A stretch of DNA of 64,000 nucleotides from Paenactinomyces guangxiensis (lineage in GTDB: Bacteria > Bacillota > Bacilli > Thermoactinomycetales > Thermoactinomycetaceae), in the NCBI RefSeq assembly GCF_016055185.1, contig NZ_JAECVR010000004.1, positions 124,001 through 188,000 on the forward strand, read 5' to 3'. This document shows, in pieces, positions 1 through 9,070 of this stretch. A program made the translations under genes and the position numbers. The notes beneath the pieces were generated by a model. The model made no database searches. It worked only from the letters and a program-made list of their open reading frames with translations, and had not been told where the DNA came from. Within the stretch, counting starts at the first letter, position 1. Each line of letters starts with the position of its first letter.

Positions 1-1155
1 GGTAATAATTGCGGAATGTTCAATGTCTCCGTCATGGTCAAAATCTACATTGACTACATCACCAACTTGAAGTTCTTTGAAGCTTTTTGCCTGTTTTGCA
101 CGGTCTTTGAAGTGGTTGTAGAAACTGTTTGCTACTCCCCAGGCATAAGAAGGCTTTTTATCGCTGTAATACCAGAAGGTTCCTTCACGTTTTTCTAAAA
201 TCCCGCCCGCTTTGATCGCCTGGGAGACAAAGTTGGTGCAGTCGGGCCAACAGTTGTAGCATCCGCCACTCACGCGGCTGTAGTAACCGTATTCTTCATT
301 ATTGCGGGCATTCCACCATTTGTAGGCATAATCCCTGGCGGCAATCCGGTCGTATTCCCCGGCTTTTGGTTTGTCATCGTCTTGCTTCGGTTTGTCTTTC
401 GGTTGATCGGCCGGAGGCTCTTCTTCACCGCCGGTTGGTGGCTTGTTGTTATTTTTGTCTGAATCTGATGGTTTCTCTGAGTTGCCGGGTGCCTTTGGAT
501 TGGTCGGCCCCTTTTTCAGTTTGGTTCCTTCCTTAACAGGAAGCAAACTCAATAATTGAAGTTTTTCTTCCGCTGTTAATGGTGCACCAGCCTTTAATCT
601 GTTTACAAAAATTTTGATCTTGCTATTTTTGGCTTTGTTCTCGTAAGAGTCGATATACTTGGCATATTCTGCAAGCAATTTGGCTTCCTCTTTAGACAGT
701 GAACCAAGATCAGTGGCTGCATAGAGAACAAAGTTGCGATAGTCTGCGTTGTTGATATCCGGTGTTATGTTTACTCTTTCTTTTTTGGCAATTTTTTGGA
801 TTAATTTAATAATGTCTTTAAATTTGTCTTCGTTTGTAGTTGCATTGTTGTTTTCATTTTTATTTTCGTCTTTTTGCTCCGGTTTTTTGTCGGCTTTAGG
901 GGTTTCTTTCACTTCTTTATAGTATGTCACTTGCTTTAACAATTGCTTATTCATATCACTTTTTTTAGAAGACTGTTGCGCAGAAATTTGATATGTACTG
1001 TCCTCCAAACTTTTAACTTCAGGTTCAGTCACTTCTGCGGTTGGTGCTTGATCCGCTGGTTTTTCCTTAGCAGGTTCACTGGCTTGTTTTGGATTGGATT
1101 GGCACCCCACGGCAACCACGCATAGCATTAACAAGATCAATACAACTCTTTTCAA
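1..1155 (-). CDS. Lipoprotein with C-terminal amidase domain (partial)
   Basis: The reading frame opens at TTG 1155-1153 behind AAAGGA and runs off the left edge, giving 385 residues with no stop seen. The N-terminus is a short lipoprotein signal ending VAVGC, followed by a long Lys/Glu/Pro-rich spacer. From about residue 295 it carries a putative amidase domain (Amidase_6 type): YDRIAARDYAYKWWN, then DCTNFVSQAIKAGG with the likely catalytic Cys, then GDVVNVDFDHDGD-IEHSAIIT with the likely catalytic His, where the window cuts it. Such domains are usually annotated as cell-wall or peptide amidases; the substrate here is unknown. Transcribed away from the glutaredoxin gene. The domain call is fairly sure, the role is inferred. 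Confidence 0.8.
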   Translation of the reverse strand, partial: MKRVVLILLMLCVVAVGCQSNPKQASEPAKEKPADQAPTAEVTEPEVKSLEDSTYQISAQQSSKKSDMNKQLLKQVTYYKEVKETPKADKKPEQKDENKNENNNATTNEDKFKDIIKLIQKIAKKERVNITPDINNADYRNFVLYAATDLGSLSKEEAKLLAEYAKYIDSYENKAKNSKIKIFVNRLKAGAPLTAEEKLQLLSLLPVKEGTKLKKGPTNPKAPGNSEKPSDSDKNNNKPPTGGEEEPPADQPKDKPKQDDDKPKAGEYDRIAARDYAYKWWNARNNEEYGYYSRVSGGCYNCWPDCTNFVSQAIKAGGILEKREGTFWYYSDKKPSYAWGVANSFYNHFKDRAKQAKSFKELQVGDVVNVDFDHDGDIEHSAIIT

Positions 1156-1357
1156 GTCTTTCGTCCTTTCTGAGTTGATTTTACAAGGTTGACCTGACTG
1201 CATAGAACCATTATAAATGTTTGTTTTTGATATTAGAAGTTGTTTTGTTCATTTATTATGTGAACTTTTTAAGAAATAGTATGAAAGTTAGTTAAGGTAT
1301 TTTTTATGTCATGAACCAGTTTCTGTTGTGATATATTTATTTAAAGGAGTGGTACAT

Positions 1358-1591
1358 GTGGCAGTTATTGTTTATTCAAGACCACATTGCATTGAATGTA
1401 ATGTACTCAAACGATTTTTAAATGATTATAAGATTGAATATGAAGTAAAAGATTGCGGAACTCATCCGGAATATCTGGAGGAAGTGAAGCAGATGGGCTT
1501 TCTGGGAGTTCCCGTTACGGTTGTCAACGGAAAGGCTATTCACGGTTTACAACCGGAGGCCATCTTGGATGCATTAAAAGTGGAAGAATAA
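1358..1591 (+). CDS. Glutaredoxin-like thiol-disulfide protein
   Basis: A 77-residue single-domain protein of the glutaredoxin/NrdH type. The active-site pair is C-I-E-C right after the first beta strand (IVYSRPHCIEC), and the glutathione-fold signature GVPVTVVNG with the cis-proline is present near residue 52. GTG 1358 is chosen because AAAGGAG lies 8 nt upstream; an upstream in-frame ATG at 1328 has no ribosome site. Cytoplasmic electron carrier for disulfide reduction is the family role; the partner is not shown by the neighbours. Monocistronic, followed by a terminator. Confidence 0.85.
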   Translation: MAVIVYSRPHCIECNVLKRFLNDYKIEYEVKDCGTHPEYLEEVKQMGFLGVPVTVVNGKAIHGLQPEAILDALKVEE

Positions 1592-1601
1592 AAATAGATG
1601 A

Positions 1602-1632
1602 AAGCCTGACTAAAATTAGCAGGCTTTTTTCT
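1602..1632 (+). terminator. Intrinsic terminator after glutaredoxin gene
   Basis: AAGCCTG (1602-1608) pairs with CAGGCTT (1620-1626), followed by a T run. Confidence 0.75.
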
Positions 1633-1758
1633 TTATTAAAAGAAGGAATATATATAAAGTTGTCAAATTTAAATTTATACTTGGTTAAATACTTGTTAAT
1701 GGATAAGGAGGATGGTATTAAAATAGTTTTACTTTTATGATTTCTAATTTATTAGTAT

Positions 1759-1783
1759 ACGGACATTATTTAAAATTGTCCGT
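1759..1783 (+). promoter_or_regulatory. Leader inverted repeat before permease start
   Basis: ACGGACA (1759-1765) and TGTCCGT (1777-1783) form a 7-bp inverted repeat ending just before the Shine-Dalgarno of the permease. A related CGGACA/TGTCCG pair stands before the oppA-like gene at 30482. It could be an operator or an RNA hairpin; the protein or ligand is unknown. Confidence 0.35.
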
Positions 1784-1799
1784 CAAGGGAGGGGTTCGT

Positions 1800-3212
1800 G
1801 TGGATTTATTTAGAAAGAAAAGTATCGATACGTTAATTGCCGGAAGCCAACAGGGAAAAACATTAAAAAAAGAGCTATCAGCCTTTGATTTGGCTTTCCT
1901 TGGAATTGGTGCAATTATCGGTACAGGGATTTTTGTACTGACTGGAGTTGGAGCTTTAGATGCTGGACCCGCATTGGTTATTTCATTTATTATTGCAGGA
2001 TTGGCCTGTGCATTCGCGGCATTCAACTACGCAGAATTTGCTTCGCTCGTTCCTGTATCTGGTTCTGTATACACTTACAGCTATGCCACTCTGGGTGAAT
2101 TTATTGCATGGGTTATTGGTTGGGATTTAATGCTGGAATATATATTGGCTGTAAGTGCCGTATCGGTTGGATGGTCGGGGTATTTCACAAATTTCCTTGC
2201 AGGAATCGGGATCGAAATTCCTGCTTCATTGACTGCAGCTCCCGGCAGTGATCCTGGTGCTATCATAAATTTACCTTCACTTGTTATTGTCATGATTATC
2301 GCTTTCTTACTATCCATCGGTGTCAAAGAATCCAAGTGGGTCAATAACCTGATGGTTGCATTGAAACTCATCGTTGTTGCACTCGTTATCGTGGCCGGGG
2401 TGTTCTATGTAAAGCCTGACAATTGGACTCCCTTTATGCCCATGGGATGGGACGGAGTCGGTTTAGCGGCAGCCACTGTTTTCTTTGCTTATTTAGGTTT
2501 TGATGCTGTCAGTACAGCTGCAGAAGAAACACGGAATCCTAGCCGTGACCTGCCTAAAGGAATCCTGTGGTCTTTAGGGATTTGTACTCTTCTGTACATT
2601 TTGGTATCGGGAATTGTAACCGGAATTGTTCCCTGGCAAAAATTTGCCGACCATCAAGATGATCCTGTCGCTTTTGCTTTACAGTTTGCCGGACAGGATT
2701 GGGTTGCAGGGATTATCAGTGTCGGTGCTGCAATAGGTATGATGACGGTTATGCTGGTAATGCTTTACGGGCAAACCCGGGTCGGTTTTGCCATGTCGCG
2801 GGACGGGTTGTTGCCGAAATGGATCTCCAAAGTCCATGACAAGTATCGTACTCCGTTTGCCTCTACCTGGTTCTATGGAACTGTCTGTGGATTGCTGGGA
2901 GCATTTGTACCGCTGGATGACCTGGTTAAACTGGTCAACATGGGAACGCTGGCAGCCTTTGTGCTAATTTCAGTAGCAGTCTGGGTGCTTCGGGTAAAAC
3001 AACCCGATCTGCCACGAAAGTTCCGCTGCCCGTGGGTTCCTGTTCTTCCTATTCTTGCCATTATATTCTGCGGTTACCTTATGTTCCAACTGCCAGGATC
3101 AACTTGGCTCCGGTTTGGAATCTGGTTGTTGATCGGTATTATCTTTTATTTTGTGTATTCCAGAAAGAATTCCAAACTAAATTCAGCTTCCGAAGCTGAA
3201 AAGGCAAGTTAA
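1800..3212 (+). CDS. APC-superfamily amino acid permease
   Basis: A 470-residue polytopic membrane protein of the cationic amino acid transporter branch (YfnA/YhdG-like). The N-terminal cytoplasmic stretch KTLKKELSAFDLAFLGIG is followed by the TM1 substrate motif GAIIGTGIF, and about twelve hydrophobic segments follow; the AEFASLVPVSGS and AYLGFDAVSTAAEE motifs are typical. It should import amino acids by proton or sodium symport; B. subtilis relatives move branched-chain or other neutral amino acids, so specificity is open. GTG 1800 is preferred since AAGGGAGGGG ends 5 nt before it; the upstream ATG at 1737 would place a poorly conserved extension. Single gene between two terminators. Confidence 0.85.
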   Translation: MDLFRKKSIDTLIAGSQQGKTLKKELSAFDLAFLGIGAIIGTGIFVLTGVGALDAGPALVISFIIAGLACAFAAFNYAEFASLVPVSGSVYTYSYATLGEFIAWVIGWDLMLEYILAVSAVSVGWSGYFTNFLAGIGIEIPASLTAAPGSDPGAIINLPSLVIVMIIAFLLSIGVKESKWVNNLMVALKLIVVALVIVAGVFYVKPDNWTPFMPMGWDGVGLAAATVFFAYLGFDAVSTAAEETRNPSRDLPKGILWSLGICTLLYILVSGIVTGIVPWQKFADHQDDPVAFALQFAGQDWVAGIISVGAAIGMMTVMLVMLYGQTRVGFAMSRDGLLPKWISKVHDKYRTPFASTWFYGTVCGLLGAFVPLDDLVKLVNMGTLAAFVLISVAVWVLRVKQPDLPRKFRCPWVPVLPILAIIFCGYLMFQLPGSTWLRFGIWLLIGIIFYFVYSRKNSKLNSASEAEKAS

Positions 3213-3228
3213 AGGCATTGAAAAGCGG

Positions 3229-3264
3229 AAGAGCTGTTAACCGGCCGGTTAGCAGCTCTTATTT
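3229..3264. terminator. Bidirectional terminator between permease and lytH
   Basis: AAGAGCTG (3229-3236) pairs with CAGCTCTT (3253-3260); the inner GTTAACCGGCCGGTTAG adds pairing. It serves the convergent genes on both sides. Confidence 0.75.
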
Positions 3265-4303
3265 AGTCAATCCATTTTAATGTTGTCTGGCTTCGTTTAT
3301 GTTTACGTTTCTTCCGCAGTTCTTTCCGCTTTTGGTAGGCGTTCCGTTCCCATTTTTTTAAGAAGGGGTAAGGGTCAAATGAATAGGTGTTGCGACCATT
3401 AAATTTGTAGATGCCGTAATGAAGATGGGGCGGAAATTTTCCGGATGTTCCCGGCGGTCCATAACCGGAGGAGCCTACAGATCCAATCACCTCGCCCGGC
3501 TTTACGATGTCTCCCTGTTTTAACCCTTTGCGGAATCCGTTTAAATGAGCGAAATAATGATAGTTGTTGTTGGTGTCCCGAATGCCGACCCGCCATCCGC
3601 CAAAACGATTCCAGCCGAGCAATTCCACATAGCCGTGGCAGGTACTCAGGACGGGAGTGCCGTAACCGGCAAAAATATCTGTTCCTTCATGGATGCGCAA
3701 TCCCCCCCAGCCCCGGCGGTCTCCCCATGTATTGTGATAGGTGAAATTATATTGCAGAGGAATGGGGAAAGACCTGTCCTGCAGGTTAATCGTTTGGTTT
3801 TTGGCAATTACTCTGGCAATATGTGTAATCACATCTACGGAAGTCGGATGCTGGTAATATTTCCAGAGTTGTTCACGGACATTTCTTTCCGAACTCCCGT
3901 TTTTGGTGAGATAGGAGGCAACAGAATAGAGTACATCAGAATCATCAGCCGGATCAACTTTTCCATCACCATTGGCATCCCGGCCAATCCCCTCAAAAAA
4001 TTGTATCGACTCGGGAATGATATCGTTCGGGTTTGGATTGCTTAAGCCTGCCCACAGATGGGAGGGCACACGAATGGAAATAAGCCCTTTCGGTTTGGGC
4101 GCATCCGGAGGACGAGTGTTTTGTTCATACTGGTCCATGGCTGCCAGATAGGGCCAGGGCACTCCGGTCAAGGTTTCCATCGTTTCATACAAACGCTGTC
4201 TGAGCTTTTCTGAATCTCCTGCCCGGGCATGGAATGTTTGAGTTGGAAAAATGGAAAATAAAAGTGAAAGGATTAACAAGGAAGAACATACCTTTACCTT
4301 CAT
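3263..4303 (-). CDS. lytH: LytH-like M23 cell-wall endopeptidase
   Basis: A 346-residue secreted protein with a signal peptide (KVCSSLLILSLLFSIFPTQTF). The middle holds the acidic DANGDGKVDPADD loop seen in LytH proteins and the C-terminal half is a LytM/M23 metallopeptidase domain: HEGTD (zinc His and Asp) near residue 208 and HLHYG (zinc His) near 292. B. subtilis LytH trims L-Ala in spore cortex peptidoglycan as an L-Ala-D-Glu endopeptidase under sigma K, and it lies in the same yut/yun neighbourhood; this is taken from the homologue. A very basic C-terminal tail (RKKRKHKRSQ) is present. ATG 4303 has GGGGTGATT upstream. Confidence 0.85.
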   Translation of the reverse strand: MKVKVCSSLLILSLLFSIFPTQTFHARAGDSEKLRQRLYETMETLTGVPWPYLAAMDQYEQNTRPPDAPKPKGLISIRVPSHLWAGLSNPNPNDIIPESIQFFEGIGRDANGDGKVDPADDSDVLYSVASYLTKNGSSERNVREQLWKYYQHPTSVDVITHIARVIAKNQTINLQDRSFPIPLQYNFTYHNTWGDRRGWGGLRIHEGTDIFAGYGTPVLSTCHGYVELLGWNRFGGWRVGIRDTNNNYHYFAHLNGFRKGLKQGDIVKPGEVIGSVGSSGYGPPGTSGKFPPHLHYGIYKFNGRNTYSFDPYPFLKKWERNAYQKRKELRKKRKHKRSQTTLKWID

Positions 4304-4388
4304 AAGATAATCACCCCACTTCTTAACTCGCTATGTATCATTAGTTTGGCTAAGCAAGCCGGAAAACATATTTGGAAGTTACAGGGAT

Positions 4389-4417
4389 AAAAAAAGAACC
4401 GCCCAAAAGCGCGGCTC
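4389..4417 (-). terminator. Terminator of siderophore-binding protein gene
   Basis: On the minus strand GAGCCGC pairs with GCGGTTC and is followed by seven Ts. Confidence 0.8.
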
Positions 4418-4433
4418 CATGATGTCCTGCGAT

Positions 4434-5393
4434 TTAAGATTGCTGTTTAAATTTGTTGATATAATCATTCAGCTCATCGAGCATCAAGTTGGCTGCTTTC
4501 ACTCCCCCGGCCGTGTTCCAAATCACATCATCAACTTTAAAGGCACGGTTATTTTTTACGGCATTCAGATTTTTCCACAGCGGGTCCCGGGTCCACTCCT
4601 GCTCCTGTTTGTTTCCATTATTGTCGCCGGTCTCATAGGTGAAGTAGAAGAGGATATCCCCGTCCATATCCGGGATGCGCTCTTTGGTTACTTCGATTGC
4701 AAATTCGTTTTTGTTTTGAAGTTCCGGGCGGGCGAATCCGATATCCTTGAGAATCGTACCGGAAAAGCTGTCCAGCTGGTAAATTCTCGTTTTTCCGGCC
4801 AGAAAGCGGACGATGGAAACTTTTTGTTTTAAAAGGTCTCCGGCATTTTCTTTCACTTGTTTTACTTTTTGATCATAAGCAGCCAGCACTTTTTGGCCTT
4901 CAGCTTCTTTATTCAGAGCTTTGGCATACAGTTTAAAGTTAACTTTCCAGTCGCCTCGCAATTCTTCTGCAAACACGGTTGGGGCGATCGCAGATAGTTG
5001 TTCATACACTTTTTCCTGGCGCATTTTGTTACCGATGATCAAGTCCGGATTTAAACTGGCGATTGTTTCAAGATTAGGCTGATGCTCGTCTCCGACTACT
5101 TTCACACCCTGAAGCTCATTTTCCAGATGTTTGTACCACGGGTTACCAGTAAAAGATTTAACAGCCCCAACCGGCTTTACTCCCAGGGCAAGAAGTGCTT
5201 CCGTTCCTTCGTTGGTCAGGATGACAACGCGCTTGGGATGTTCCGGCACCTCTGTTTTTCCCATCGCGTGTTCAATCGTCCGGGTTTTCCCCGTTTGCTC
5301 AGCTCCCTGGTCAGCAGCCGGTTTGCTGCAGCCAACGGCAACGAGGGTGATCATAGAGATCAGGCATAAAAAGAAGAATAAGGATTTTCTCAT
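4434..5393 (-). CDS. Iron-siderophore ABC transporter binding lipoprotein
   Basis: A 319-residue substrate-binding lipoprotein of the FepB/FhuD class (PF01497). The signal ends in LVAVGC with the lipidated Cys. The typical start VPEHPKRVVILTNEGTEALLALGVKPVG and the NPDLIIG motif are present. ATG 5393 is preferred over 5432 because GGGGAG lies 6 nt upstream and the lipoprotein signal then has normal length. It sits divergent to two FecCD permeases with two Fur boxes between them, the layout of B. subtilis yfiY-yfiZ-yfhA (hydroxamate/citrate siderophores). The actual ligand cannot be read from the sequence. Confidence 0.88.
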   Translation of the reverse strand: MRKSLFFFLCLISMITLVAVGCSKPAADQGAEQTGKTRTIEHAMGKTEVPEHPKRVVILTNEGTEALLALGVKPVGAVKSFTGNPWYKHLENELQGVKVVGDEHQPNLETIASLNPDLIIGNKMRQEKVYEQLSAIAPTVFAEELRGDWKVNFKLYAKALNKEAEGQKVLAAYDQKVKQVKENAGDLLKQKVSIVRFLAGKTRIYQLDSFSGTILKDIGFARPELQNKNEFAIEVTKERIPDMDGDILFYFTYETGDNNGNKQEQEWTRDPLWKNLNAVKNNRAFKVDDVIWNTAGGVKAANLMLDELNDYINKFKQQS

Positions 5394-5417
5394 CAATAAA
5401 CTCCCCTTGAAATAGAT

Positions 5418-5436
5418 GATAATGATTCTCATTTCC
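5418..5436. promoter_or_regulatory. Fur box (binding-protein side)
   Basis: GATAATGATTCTCATTTCC matches the classical 19-bp Fur consensus at 15 positions by eye. It lies just downstream of the -10 of the minus-strand promoter, so bound Fur would block that promoter. Confidence 0.8.
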
Positions 5437-5444
5437 CATAGACT

Positions 5445-5473
5445 AATATATTTAACAGGATGTGAGAAGTCAA
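5445..5473 (-). promoter_or_regulatory. Sigma-A promoter of binding-protein gene
   Basis: On the minus strand TTGACT (5473-5468), 17 nt, TATATT (5450-5445). Confidence 0.65.
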
Positions 5474-5481
5474 TACTTTTT

Positions 5482-5500
5482 GATAATGATTTTCAAACTC
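5482..5500. promoter_or_regulatory. Fur box (permease side)
   Basis: GATAATGATTTTCAAACTC matches the Fur consensus at 14 of 19 positions and abuts the -35 of the plus-strand promoter. Confidence 0.7.
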
Positions 5501-5501
5501 G

Positions 5502-5530
5502 TTGACACGTTTCTTTTCATATCATAGACT
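5502..5530 (+). promoter_or_regulatory. Sigma-A promoter of FecCD permease genes
   Basis: TTGACA (5502-5507), 17 nt, TAGACT (5525-5530). It leaves a roughly 145-nt leader before the first permease start. Confidence 0.6.
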
Positions 5531-5680
5531 GAAGTTGATTTAACCGGAAACTATATCAAAACGGAAGAATGAATCGGCTTCCGAACGCATAACAAAAGCG
5601 CCGGAAGCCGCTTACGCGATTTTGTGAAAATATGGTTGAAATCATAACCATTGGGAACGGCAGAAAGAAAGGTGACATCG

Positions 5681-6694
5681 TTGAATGCAATCTTAAAAAC
5701 CGGGCCGGGTAAATGGTTTGGCCTGGTTGCAGGCATGATCCTGGTTCTTTTACTCATGGGTGTAAGTATCAGTGTGGGGGTTACAAATATCCCTTTGACG
5801 AAAGTGATAAAGTCGTTCACTCAGTTTAACGGTTCCAATGAACATTTGATTATCCAAACAACCCGCGTCCCCCGGGCGATCATCTCTGTGGTTGTCGGAG
5901 CCGGTCTGGCCGTTGCCGGAGCGGTAATGCAAGCGTTGACCCGCAATCCGCTCGCTTCACCGGCAACGCTGGGTGTCAATGCAGGAGCCAGTTTGTTTAT
6001 TGTAATAGCGGTTTCTTTTTTTTCAATTACTTCATTAACTTCATTGATGAGTATTGGTTTTGTCGGAGCGGCTGTCGCTTCATTTACCGTGTACTTTCTG
6101 GGGTCTGTCGGCAAAGAAGGGTTAACCCCGGTAAAGCTGACACTGGCGGGAGCGGCCATTGCTGCTCTTTTCTCTTCGCTGACCCACGGATTGCTGGTGA
6201 TGAACGAGAAGGGGCTGGATGAATTATTGTTTTGGCTGACTGGCTCGGTAGAGGGGCGGAAGCTGGAGATGGTTTCTCCGGTATTTCCTTTTGTGATCGG
6301 TGGATGGGTTCTCGCTTTTTTGCTGGCCAAACCGATTAATGTACTGGCAACGGGGGAAGATGTGGCAAAAGGACTGGGGCAGCGGACCGGATGGACAAAA
6401 CTGGCGGGAGCAGCTGTTATTATCCTGCTGGCAGGCGGGTCTGTCGCCATTGCAGGCCCGATTGTGTTTGTGGGTCTGGTCGTTCCACACTTAGCCAGAA
6501 CACTGGTAGGCATTGACCACCGTTGGCTAATCCCTTACTGTGCTGTCCTCGGGGCGTTGCTGCTGCTGGGTGCAGATATCGGCGGCCGGTTTATCATGGT
6601 GGATCAGGAGATCCCGGTGGGAGTGATGACAGCAATCATCGGGACTCCCTTCTTTATCTATATCGCGCGTAGAAAGGTGACCGAACAAGCATGA
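5681..6694 (+). CDS. FecCD-family siderophore permease 1
   Basis: A 337-residue integral membrane subunit of a Fe-siderophore ABC importer (PF01032). Several TMs, the RVPRAIISVVVGAGLAVAG motif after TM2, NPLASPATLGVNAG, and the GPIVFVGLVVPH coupling segment that contacts the ATPase are all present. TTG 5681 is chosen: AAAGGTGA sits 6 nt upstream, while ATG 5651 has no ribosome site. It overlaps the next permease by 4 nt (ATGA), so the two are translationally coupled and presumably form the heterodimeric channel. Fur-regulated through the divergent promoter region. Confidence 0.88.
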   Translation: MNAILKTGPGKWFGLVAGMILVLLLMGVSISVGVTNIPLTKVIKSFTQFNGSNEHLIIQTTRVPRAIISVVVGAGLAVAGAVMQALTRNPLASPATLGVNAGASLFIVIAVSFFSITSLTSLMSIGFVGAAVASFTVYFLGSVGKEGLTPVKLTLAGAAIAALFSSLTHGLLVMNEKGLDELLFWLTGSVEGRKLEMVSPVFPFVIGGWVLAFLLAKPINVLATGEDVAKGLGQRTGWTKLAGAAVIILLAGGSVAIAGPIVFVGLVVPHLARTLVGIDHRWLIPYCAVLGALLLLGADIGGRFIMVDQEIPVGVMTAIIGTPFFIYIARRKVTEQA

Positions 6695-7746
6695 AAAGGT
6701 TTATACCCATCCGGATCGGAAGCGGCCGTTTTAGCTTCTTATTAGATACAAAAGCAGCGATTGTGATAGGATTATTGGGGATCACCGCCTTTTTTGCCGT
6801 GGTCATCAGTGTGGGAGTGGGGGACTTCTATATTCCGCCGCTTGATGTCATCAGCGTCTTTATGGGCTCCGGTTCTGATATGCATACGCTTGTGATTGAA
6901 AAGCTTCGTCTGCCCCGCATCTTAATTGCCTTGATGTCCGGAGCGGCTCTGGCGGTATCCGGCGCCATTCTTCAGGGAGTGGTGCGAAATCCGCTGGCTG
7001 CTCCGGATATTCTCGGTATCACAGGCGGGGCATCTGTAGCGGCTGTTTCGGTGATTACGTTTTTTAGTGACAGCACCGACTCTTTATCGGTCAGTGTGAA
7101 TTGGATTCCGGCGGCAGCATTTGCAGGGGCGACGGTTGTAGCTGCACTTATTTATCTTTTGTCATGGAAAAACGGTGTTTCCCCTTTTCGGCTTGTTTTA
7201 ATCGGAATTGGATTTTATACAGCAACGCAGGCAGCTACCAACTTAATCATTCTTCTCGGACCCGTATTCCGTGCCGTACAATCGAAAACCTGGCTTACCG
7301 GGAGTGTCTACGGGAGCACATGGGAATATGTTTTTACCCTCCTGCCATGGGTGGGAATTTTAATTCCGGTGGCCATTTTGTTGGCCCCTAATGTAAATGT
7401 ACAACAATTTGGAGACCATCTTGCCCGGGGGCTGGGCAGTAAACTTCAGTCCCAGCGGCTGGTATTGCTATTGATCAGTACCGGTTTAGCCGGCTCAGCG
7501 GTTGCTTTTGCCGGAGGGATCAGTTTTGTCGGCCTGATCGCTCCTCATGCGGCGAGGCGGTTGGTTGGCTCATCGTTTGGAGCATTGTTGCCTGCATCCG
7601 CCCTGCTGGGGGCCACAATTGTGATGTTAGCCGACTTATTGGGAAGAACGCTGGTGCCGGCGACCGAAATTCCTGCCGGCGTGTTTACAGCCGTGATCGG
7701 AGCTCCCTATTTTATCTATCTTCTTTTCCGCAGCCGAAGGAGATAG
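6691..7746 (+). CDS. FecCD-family siderophore permease 2
   Basis: A 351-residue partner permease with the same family signatures: RLPRILIALMSGAALAVSG, NPLAAPDILGITGG and GISFVGLIAPHAARRLVG. Its start overlaps the stop of permease 1. No ATPase gene follows; the next gene is lipA. In B. subtilis several such importers share one housekeeping ATPase (YusV), so a shared ATPase elsewhere in the genome is the likely explanation, which is inference. Confidence 0.88.
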   Translation: MKRFIPIRIGSGRFSFLLDTKAAIVIGLLGITAFFAVVISVGVGDFYIPPLDVISVFMGSGSDMHTLVIEKLRLPRILIALMSGAALAVSGAILQGVVRNPLAAPDILGITGGASVAAVSVITFFSDSTDSLSVSVNWIPAAAFAGATVVAALIYLLSWKNGVSPFRLVLIGIGFYTATQAATNLIILLGPVFRAVQSKTWLTGSVYGSTWEYVFTLLPWVGILIPVAILLAPNVNVQQFGDHLARGLGSKLQSQRLVLLLISTGLAGSAVAFAGGISFVGLIAPHAARRLVGSSFGALLPASALLGATIVMLADLLGRTLVPATEIPAGVFTAVIGAPYFIYLLFRSRRR

Positions 7747-7910
7747 CCACAAATATGTTTTCTCAGCCAGAGTACTCATCGCTTTCACAGAAAAAGACGA
7801 TGGACCGGGTAAGAGGAATGTTTTTGTGGTAATATAAACGGGGAAATAGAAGGGAATAAATTCGGGGAAACGGAATGAAACCCGGATTTTCGATACAGGA
7901 GGGATTACCC

Positions 7911-8816
7911 GTGGCATCAGAACGTTCAAAGGTGACGCGAGAGCGAAAGCCTGAATGGTTGAAAGTGAAACTAAGCACCAATGAAAACTACCAGGAATTA
8001 AAAAAAATGATGCGCAGCAAGACGCTGCATACCGTATGTGAAGAAGCGCGTTGCCCGAATATATATGAATGCTGGGCCAACCGGACTGCTACTTTTATGA
8101 TTCTTGGGGATATCTGTACCCGTGCCTGTCGTTTCTGCGCAGTGAAAACAGGCTTGCCCACCGAACTGGACCTGGCGGAACCGGAACGTGTCGCTGAGGC
8201 GGTGGAGCAGATGGGAGTACGCCATGCCGTTGTTACATCTGTAGCCCGTGATGATTTGCAGGACGGCGGAGCGGCCATTTTCGCGGCGACGATTCGAGCG
8301 ATACGCAAACGGAACCCTTTTACCAGCGTGGAAGTGCTAATCCCCGATTTTATGGGGAACTGGGAGGCATTGAAAACGGTAATGGATGCCAAACCGGATA
8401 TCTTAAACCACAATATTGAAACAGTAAAACGGCGTTCTGACCGTGTGCGCTCCAAGGCAAAATATCCCCGCTCCCTGGAACTCCTCAAACGGGCCAAAGA
8501 AATGCAGCCACAGATCCCGACCAAATCCAGCATTATGGTCGGTGTGGGAGAAACGTTTGCAGAAGTGGTAGAGGCAATGCAAGATTTGCGGGCTCATGAT
8601 GTAGACATTGTAACGATCGGGCAGTATTTGCAACCAACGAAAAAGCATTTGAAAATCGAACGTTATTATACGCCTGATGAGTTTGCCGAGTGGAAAGAGA
8701 TCGGTTTAAAGATGGGCTTCTCCCACGTTGAATCAGGCCCGTTGGTACGCAGCTCCTACCATGCTCACGAACAGGTACAGTCTGCGCAAAAAAATGAGCA
8801 AAAAATGGCTCAGTAA
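7911..8816 (+). CDS. lipA: Lipoyl synthase
   Basis: A 301-residue radical SAM enzyme inserting two sulfurs into protein-bound octanoyl groups to make lipoyl cofactor. The N-terminal auxiliary cluster motif C-x4-C-x5-C ([12 protein letters not shown]) and the radical SAM motif C-x3-C-x2-C (CTRACRFC) are intact, as are the RDDLQDGGA and HNIETV stretches. GTG 7911 is chosen: AGGAGGG lies 6 nt upstream and the protein then begins as other LipA proteins do, shortly before [10 protein letters not shown]. The equivalent B. subtilis gene is yutB, at the same place in the yut cluster. Monocistronic. Confidence 0.95.
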   Translation: MASERSKVTRERKPEWLKVKLSTNENYQELKKMMRSKTLHTVCEEARCPNIYECWANRTATFMILGDICTRACRFCAVKTGLPTELDLAEPERVAEAVEQMGVRHAVVTSVARDDLQDGGAAIFAATIRAIRKRNPFTSVEVLIPDFMGNWEALKTVMDAKPDILNHNIETVKRRSDRVRSKAKYPRSLELLKRAKEMQPQIPTKSSIMVGVGETFAEVVEAMQDLRAHDVDIVTIGQYLQPTKKHLKIERYYTPDEFAEWKEIGLKMGFSHVESGPLVRSSYHAHEQVQSAQKNEQKMAQ

Positions 8817-8889
8817 TACATTTGGGGTAAACAGATTTTCGTTCCCTTTTCCCCGGATATACACATTCAAAGAAAGCCCTCATAACCTG

Positions 8890-9005
8890 CGACATAACCC
8901 TGTCATGAAACCATGATTTATGTGGGGAGGCAGAATTCTGGAGAGCGACTTTTGGCGACGCAGAGTGCTGATTGGGAGCGAGACAGAATTCTGCCTTCCC
9001 CCTTA
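8890..9005. repeat. Dispersed imperfect-palindrome repeat, copy A
   Basis: About 116 bp that align with 19894-20021 from their first base (CGACATAACCCTG / CGACACAACTCTG) through GGCAGAATTC / GGCAAAATTC to GAGACAGAATTC..CCCCCT / GAGACAGAAATT..CCCCCT. The 3' part of this copy is a palindrome: GGCAGAATTCTG near 8930 pairs with CAGAATTCTGCC near 8983-8994. It lies in the lipA-yutC gap. No transposase or target duplication is evident. Confidence 0.6.
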
Positions 9006-9021
9006 GACACACACTTTCACA

Positions 9022-9061
9022 GAAAACAGGACGGCTCCTTTTGAAAGGGTCGTCCTTGTTT
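9022..9061. terminator. Bidirectional terminator lipA/yutC
   Basis: GGACG (9029-9033) pairs with CGTCC (9051-9055), extended by AAACA/TTGTTT arms. T-rich on both strands; serves convergent lipA and yutC. Confidence 0.7.
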
Positions 9062-9070
9062 ACTTTTGGT

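Noticed and set aside
5821-6513. 230-codon minus-strand ORF inside the FecCD gene
   Set aside because: Antisense shadow of a GC-rich membrane-protein gene with no ribosome site.
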